Assembly: GCA_027576995.1 (NCBI GenBank) | Contig: JANBQC010000677.1 | Span: forward strand, 1 to 14,062 | Origin: Dimargaris cristalligena | Taxonomy: Eukaryota; Kickxellomycota; Dimargaritomycetes; Dimargaritales; Dimargaritaceae | DNA length: 14,062 bases | Reading direction: 5' to 3' | Shown here: one piece after another, positions 9,241-14,062 of the stretch | Layout of the letters: every line of letters begins with the position of its first letter | Numbering within the stretch: position 1 is the stretch's first letter | The notes under the pieces: generated by a model | What the model saw: the letters and a program-made list of their open reading frames with translations, nothing else | Database searches by the model: none | Told to the model about the DNA's origin: nothing | Translations under genes and position numbers: made by a program

Positions 9241-9720
9241 TGGTGGTCATTCCCCCCTTTTCCTAGCCGGACTGCAGCCTCTCCCTCCCCTTCTCTTCCT
9301 TCCCTTCGTTCTTTGTCATTCACTGCTCCTAACCCTCTAACCACTATACTGCCGGCATTATCTAAATTAGTTAAATGGGCGACCCCCGTTGGTGCCGCCC
9401 ACCTCTCTCTCTGCCTCTTCCACACGCCTGCTGTCATTCATTTTGTACATCCCTCTCGGCCGTCGAATCGACGTAGATGACCCGCGGCTGACTCGGAACC
9501 CTCGGTGCCGAACTCAAGAAATACGCGGTAGGATTGGCCTCATTGTATTTAGCTCTCTCCCACCCACACATTACACTTTCCTTGGTGCGCGTATCCTCCT
9601 CCTCTTCCATCCACACCTATCTCCCTCCACTCCGCCCATCACCATTGGCCTGGGGGGACGGAAGGTCCCGCCACTCCCATTTATCTTCCCCCTCCCAACC
9701 ACTCGGATGCCCGTGTCAGA
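9241..9720. other. Pyrimidine-rich block
   Basis: The plus strand is CT-rich: 47 of 60 bases at 9241-9300 and 43 of 60 at 9301-9360 are C or T, with long CT tracts continuing to about 9710. This mirrors the purine-rich block to its left, as if two CT-rich leaders diverged from about 8.9-9.2 kb. No recognisable gene follows on the right. The frames open here are Pro/Ser/Leu-rich products of composition. Confidence 0.6.
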
Positions 9721-9915
9721 GTTACGCAATCTCACCAACCAGTTGAAAACGGCCTTCGTTGGCCTCAATCAGTGCCGGACAGGACTAATAAGGCGAATGA
9801 TGAGATAAGAAACCCCCGTTCATTGGCCGTCAAGATAAGTGGATTGGGAAGGGACCGAATAAAAGACTGTATGATAGATTATGGCACTGATTGGAGAGAA
9901 TAATCGCTATTTTTA

Positions 9916-9929
9916 TATATGCGCATATA
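9916..9929. repeat. 14-bp perfect palindrome
   Basis: TATATGCGCATATA is its own reverse complement and lies in an AT-rich patch just right of the pyrimidine-rich block. It has no known role and may be chance. Confidence 0.3.
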
Positions 9930-10223
9930 CACTTCCTACATAATATATAATCAATACACCTCGGGGCATCACTAGTCCTAATGAATGTGAATGTGAAACT
10001 GACCCCTGTTGACAAGGCCCCACCATCACCAATCGAGTGTACTGTTGTCAGTGGAGTATGCTTTTAACAAGGATCCACCACTTACCTCCGTAGATGTCCG
10101 AAAGACCGCCAGCCAGTCCGCGTATACCATTGAAGACCCCATTTATGCCCACTGTTGGGCTATATCTGCACCCGCGTATACCGAGACTGGGGCGATGGGC
10201 CAATAGATGGCTTCCATCGATCC

Positions 10224-10234
10224 TGATAAGATAA
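10224..10234 (+). promoter_or_regulatory. Overlapping double GATA motif
   Basis: TGATAAGATAA contains two HGATAA motifs sharing a base step of five. No gene is recognised next to it, so any regulatory role is speculative. Confidence 0.2.
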
Positions 10235-10823
10235 AACCCGGCATCATGCGCCTAATGCAGTAGTAGTATTGGCTCTGCCCATCTCTTTTTACCCCTACAT
10301 TGCTGATAGCATCTAGCCCAAGCCAAAGGTGTATCACCACAGCACCCCCTTATGTACAAATGCCCTCTTTTCCCGCACTGCTCTATGCCACTGCATCAAA
10401 GGGCAGTGCGGTAACCAGTCAGAGTGCTTACATGGAGAGAATGCGTTAAAGGGCGTCTTTTCCTTTTTACTCCCTCCTCAACATGCCCAACCAAAAAACA
10501 CCAACGGTTAGCGATTATCACCATTGATTCAACTAAAGAAAGTATCGGCTTTAAGCTATGTAAGTTAAAGCGATTGGACCAGGGCCATCATCACCTCAAT
10601 AGATTCTTCAGATACTCCCCCCCCTTATTATCCCTTTCCCGAAGCTCCGCATATTCGAAGGTTAATTGCAGCGGGCGATCTTAAACCATCCCAATGTATA
10701 CAAAAGGTCCAATCGACCAGCGTTTCCTTCTCTTACAGTTTGACGCCAGTCGCTTCCGCACCGCCAGCCACGACACATGGGTTGCACAGTAGTACCCCTC
10801 CTCTATGTTCTCCGTTGAACCGA

Positions 10824-10872
10824 CTATTATTAAACCGGTCCGTTTTCCTATTAAACCAGCTATTATTATACC
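10824..10872 (+). repeat. Three imperfect copies of a short motif
   Basis: CTATTATTAAACC (10824-10836), CTATTAAACC (10848-10857) and CTATTATTATACC (10860-10872) lie within 49 bases. This is a small local duplication in otherwise unassigned DNA. Confidence 0.5.
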
Positions 10873-11930
10873 ACTGCAGCACCCTGGCGATTCCCTCCTA
10901 TAGGGCATGCACTGCAGCCATCACCCGGTGGTTGGCCTTGGAGGAAAAGAGCCTCCCCAAGGGCAAGATAAACTACTCCGATTAAGACTTGCCTCCATAT
11001 AAACCAGATTTAGATGTAGAGTGAGTGAGGGGAAATTAGATCAGTTCAGCGTGAGAACCCAACTAGAGGGGAAGAAGGGGCAGGCATGAAGTAATGCATA
11101 GTTTCATCGATAACCACTGGATAATATAGTGCATTTTTTAAGAACTTATCCCCCCCCTTTCATTTGAGTGAATGCACACCTTCATTAGTTTCCAAACCAC
11201 TTGGTTTGATGTTATCGAAGTGTTCTGATACTGAAGTCCGCACACCCGTCAGATTGGGCCACCGACTCATTACCATAGGCGGAGGCTTTGGGCACACATG
11301 GACGGAAGAAGGTAGGCATATAGGGCTCGATGACCGTCCACTTTGCCGAGGTCGGTGTGGTTTCGAACCGCCGGCACTATGTCATGGACCACTGTATGGC
11401 CCGATTAGTCGGCAGGGGTGGACGATTTCGGATGGTCATTATACTCTAATGACCACCTCACCCAGTGGGTTATCACTTTGTTAATCTGAATATATATGAC
11501 AATGGGCTGTACTATAATACCTTTCAGATATCAACGGGGCTTATCAAAAATGGGTGAAGGGAGAGGGGGGGGCAGTCCATAATATAGAGGCACATGTCCG
11601 AATAAGCCCACCATCCCAGTTCTTCATGCATTCGACTGCTTGATGTTTATCGATGGCAGATGGAAACCCAGCACTAACTGAGGTGGGGGAGCAGAGCTTG
11701 TGGCCGAATAGTGTAGCAGTGGCTGGTTAGCCTGCCCCCCATTCATTCCTTTCACCACAAATGAATGACATACTGGGCATTCAATAGCCGGATAGTTCTT
11801 ATACTCATCTAGAATTCCCCGTAAGTTATCTCACCGGACTCACCTGATGGAATAGAGGCGCGGGTACTCTAAACCCAATTAGTTCAACCAGTATCTTACA
11901 GGTAGGAAAGCAGCAGAGGGATGAGGTATA

Positions 11931-11949
11931 GAGAGAGAGAGAGAGAGAG
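11931..11949. repeat. (GA)9 microsatellite
   Basis: Nine GA dinucleotides plus one G run in perfect tandem and are followed by more purine-rich sequence up to about 11966. Confidence 0.95.
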
Positions 11950-13223
11950 GGAAGAGAGGGGGGGAGAACATCCGCTATTCAGTCGTTTTCGGTTGATGAT
12001 TCCGAGACTTTAATCCGTTTTAGACATCTCCCTGAGCACTGTCCCCATTAGGAAAAGAGGGGGGGGCTTTTTTGTGCATGTACCCTCCGATGGCGCCGAT
12101 AAGCCCGATTAGTCAGGACGGGGTGGGGATACCCATCTAAAAGAGGGTAGGGCCCGTGTCACCTATTCGAGATATCCGGTGGACCATCAGGGATTGATAA
12201 TAGTGTTCGCGGCTAAAGTTGACCCAATTGGGCATTCGCCCCGTATCTAAATGGGGCACGGGATATTGGTTATCTACCGGCCGCAGAAGTAAAGGGATAC
12301 GGAAGAAGTGACCTGCGTATTCCTTCTAGCAAGAACGGCAGTGCGAGAGAAAAGCGAGTGAATTGCCGGGGTCGTACAAAAGGAGTGTGAAAGTCACGAC
12401 CCTTTCCCTCACGTTATGGGAAGGGCAGGGTCAGCTGCCAGCCAACGGGCCGTAGCGGACATACGGGACGGCGTAGATGCTGGTAGGTAAAATCGGGGCC
12501 GGGATGCGTCAATGCGGCCCTGCCGTTTCGCGCGGGCACTCTTTTTCTCCCAGTCATTTTGTCGCTCGCCCGGTCCTTATTCCGGCCAGGTGCCCCGCCC
12601 GGGCGGGTGCGTGCACTGCCTATTCTAAAAAGGCATTGGCAGGCCAGTAAGAGCCATGGGGACTACACATACCCAGCAACACAGTCACACCTACTCTCCA
12701 CCCCCTTTGGCCGCAAGTTTAGTAGGTCCATGGGATATACTACCGTTAGTTCGAAGGACACGTCAACCTCCTTACCCGCTTTTATATATATAAACCTAAA
12801 TTGCGGGAAGACATCTCATTGCCATTCATTTTTCTAGACGAACTGCGTGGCACTGCTGACAATGCTGGCTTAGATGGCCTGACCCGTTGGTATGCACAAG
12901 GACCGGTTAGCTCGTCCGGTGGGTCGGCTGTCCCAGTGGCCTGGATTAGGGCATACGTAGGATTTTCTTTGGCCCACACTGAATAATGCGCCTCCGTTCA
13001 CTCCCGGCCTGGCCCACCTTGTTCATTAATCTAAACCTGGTAGTGGCTTGGCCCCATCCCCCCTTATTCACCATACGAATAACCACTTTAATAATTCCCT
13101 CCCATCCTGGCACCACGTCTTCCCGCATTTCAAACATACCCGGCGGACAAGTCAACCACGAATCTACCGGATTATGTGTTTCCTTTGCCCCCTTCCCACT
13201 CTACTTCGATTGAAAAAAAGCAA

Positions 13224-13239
13224 AGAGAGAGAGAGAGAG
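13224..13239. repeat. (AG)8 microsatellite
   Basis: Eight perfect AG dinucleotides lie directly after an A7 run and lead into the DNA before the right-edge coding fragment. Confidence 0.9.
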
Positions 13240-13523
13240 CGACAGACTTAATATATAGGTTCCTCCCTTCCTCGCTCATCACAATCTCCAGGTCGGGAGG
13301 GACCACATTGGTTAGGTAGGAGTTGCTCTATCAGTGGGGAAAGTACTGGAGGAGGCAAGTCCCGCTCAGTTGGCCCAGGCACTATCTCGTACATCAAACC
13401 CTTCAAATTCCTTTCGTTTCTCGAATTGGTTATTGAGGGAGATCAGCCCATTTAGATATATCCGGGAGACTGTCCGTGATCCACTTTTCCCTACCTCTAC
13501 ATAAGCTGCCCATTTTCGCATCA

Positions 13524-13908
13524 CCAACCCCGCTTTGTACCATCGTACCAAGCTATCCGCACGCTGGTGAAATGGTCAATTATCCTATGAATTATTCCAA
13601 ACCAATCAAAACTGCAGAACACCTTCGCAAATATTAACGACAGCTGCCAATATAGGCGGAGTGAGGTACACGGGTGAAGAACGGGCAATAAAAATAGCTG
13701 GGCAGTCCTCCTTCACCTATGGGTGGGCATACAGCATCACCTGTACCCTTTTTGCGTAGTATCCGGCCGAGGCCTGAATCCGGGAGTAGTTCAACAAGGC
13801 TGTATAACGAAAAATCCATTTGATGAGGCAAGTAAAGTACTACTGGCTGAAAATAAACATCCCACCAATTCTCCCATATACATATTGGTTAAAACCTTAT
13901 ACAACTAA
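13524..13908 (+). pseudogene. Decayed coding fragment resembling a Crinkler (CRN) effector header
   Basis: No intact frame spans this stretch, but two open pieces in different frames show ordered motifs. The first, ending at the TAA at 13635-13637, contains LCTIV, then GEMV, then IKTAEHLRKY, like the start of the ubiquitin-like CRN header (hydrophobic strand, GE, then T-V-x-x-L-K-x-x-I). The second opens after a TGA at 13675-13677 and ends at the TAA closing at 13908. It contains LHLWVGI, like the header's L-x-L-W-K-V-x-I, and then KNPFDEASKVLL and PIYILV, like the closing L-x-P-x-x-x-L-S-x-x-F ... I-H-I-I-V. Length and motif order fit the header (about 110-130 residues). In CRN proteins the header precedes a C-terminal effector domain; none is seen, and the second frame stops soon after PIYILV. 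The 3' part (13787-13880) is shared with copies at both window edges. Coding ancestry is fairly likely; the family name is a hypothesis from remembered motifs. Confidence 0.4.
13787..13880 (+). repeat. Right copy 1 of the outward-facing dispersed repeat
   Basis: This is the 3' part of the coding fragment above and the best-preserved copy, open through KNPFDEAS and PIYILV. It shares the exact 20-base block at 13801-13820 (TGTATAACGAAAAATCCATT) with 13986-14005, 185 bases downstream. It also shares ordered blocks with the reverse complement of 611-714. Confidence 0.85.
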
Positions 13909-13964
13909 GTGGAACTTCACCCATATCGTTTCGGGTTTATATTATATTCGATAGAATCTGGGAT

Positions 13965-14062
13965 ATGGGAGAAGTTTATCCAAGTTGTATAACGAAAAAT
14001 CCATTAGATTCGGCCAATATTACTAGTTAAAAATACATTTCCCATCTATTTTCCCATACACG
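13965..14062 (+). repeat. Right copy 2 of the dispersed repeat, cut by the window edge
   Basis: It begins near GGGAGAAGTTTATCCAAG, which aligns with GGGAGTAGTTCAACAAGG of right copy 1. It contains the same 20-base block at 13986-14005 and continues to the window end. Translation gives CITKNPLDSAN and then a stop, so it is also broken. Its KNPLD is closer to left copy 1 (KNPLDEAN) than to the adjacent right copy (KNPFDEAS), which argues for several old family members rather than one recent local duplication. Confidence 0.85.

Larger units (their letters stand above)
9721..13520. other. Region without a recognisable gene
   Basis: About 3.8 kb of mixed composition. Only short open frames occur (about 60-106 codons), most without ATG and none with a motif I recognise. 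I looked for exon-intron structure from the ATG at 9709 and from splice-like sites such as the pyrimidine tract ending in ACAG near 10739, and found no coherent gene. The more protein-like segments are 10009-10206 and 12801-12986 on the plus strand; the second is rich in G-starting codons. Two GA microsatellites, a TGATAAGATAA motif and a small three-copy motif are listed separately. Decayed gene or repeat DNA is the most likely content. Confidence 0.55.

Noticed and set aside
9709..9808. ATG-led segment MPVSELRNLTNQLKTAF following a CT tract, considered as a first exon (vaguely like the start of proteasome subunit Rpn12)
   Set aside because: No canonical splice donor follows, and none of the conserved later segments of that family is seen downstream.
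11345..11375. GGTTTCGAACC resembling a tRNA T-loop
   Set aside because: The flanking bases do not pair as a T-stem on either strand, and no acceptor, D or anticodon arms are found.
11399..12113. GCCCGATTAGTC present at about 11399 and 12102
   Set aside because: A 12-base match is expected by chance several times among all position pairs in 14 kb, and the flanks do not align convincingly.
13048..13251. Pyrimidine-rich frames giving Pro/His-rich peptides
   Set aside because: Two overlapping frames are equally open, and the composition explains them.
1..14062. CRISPR arrays, bacterial operons, ribosome binding sites, rRNA genes
   Set aside because: No regularly spaced identical repeats, no gene clusters and no rRNA-like sequence are seen. 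The zinc-finger gene is of fungal type.

Overview
The window looks like nuclear DNA from a fungus. It carries one gene I can assign with confidence, on the minus strand at 2319-5270: an intronless 983-residue GATA transcription factor of the SREA/Urbs1/Fep1 type. This is the fungal repressor of siderophore synthesis and iron uptake. It is recognised by two C-X2-C-X17-C-X2-C GATA fingers with the family's iron-sensing C-X5-C-X8-C-X2-C motif between them. The lineage cannot be fixed from sequence alone. The divergent first finger, the His/Pro-rich linkers, the gene-poor flanks and the Crinkler-like debris would fit an early-diverging fungus (mucoromycete or zoopagomycete), but that is only a guess.

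Layout. 1-2318: AT-rich, gene-poor DNA with decayed repeats; two of them (about 611-714 and 1610-1711, minus strand) belong to one family. 2319-5270: the GATA repressor, GC-rich and free of introns. 5271-8890: about 3.6 kb upstream of the repressor, strongly purine-rich on the plus strand (pyrimidine-rich in the sense of the gene), with microsatellites and several GATA-site clusters. 8890-9240: a transition where the purine bias is lost. 9241-9720: a pyrimidine-rich block, the mirror of the previous one. 9721-13520: mixed-composition DNA with only short open frames, none recognised. 13524-13908: a broken plus-strand coding fragment whose short motifs resemble, in order and spacing, the N-terminal header of Crinkler (CRN) effectors. 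13965-14062: a second copy of its 3' part, cut by the window edge.

The most interesting structure is the repeat family. Copies on the left edge point left and copies on the right edge point right, so they face outward on both sides of the iron regulator. The copies align at DNA level and share protein-level motifs, despite stops and frameshifts. The repeat relationship is well supported; the Crinkler identification is a hypothesis that a profile search could settle. Nothing in the window suggests that the repressor and the repeats work together, beyond possible autoregulation of the repressor through GATA sites in its long upstream region.
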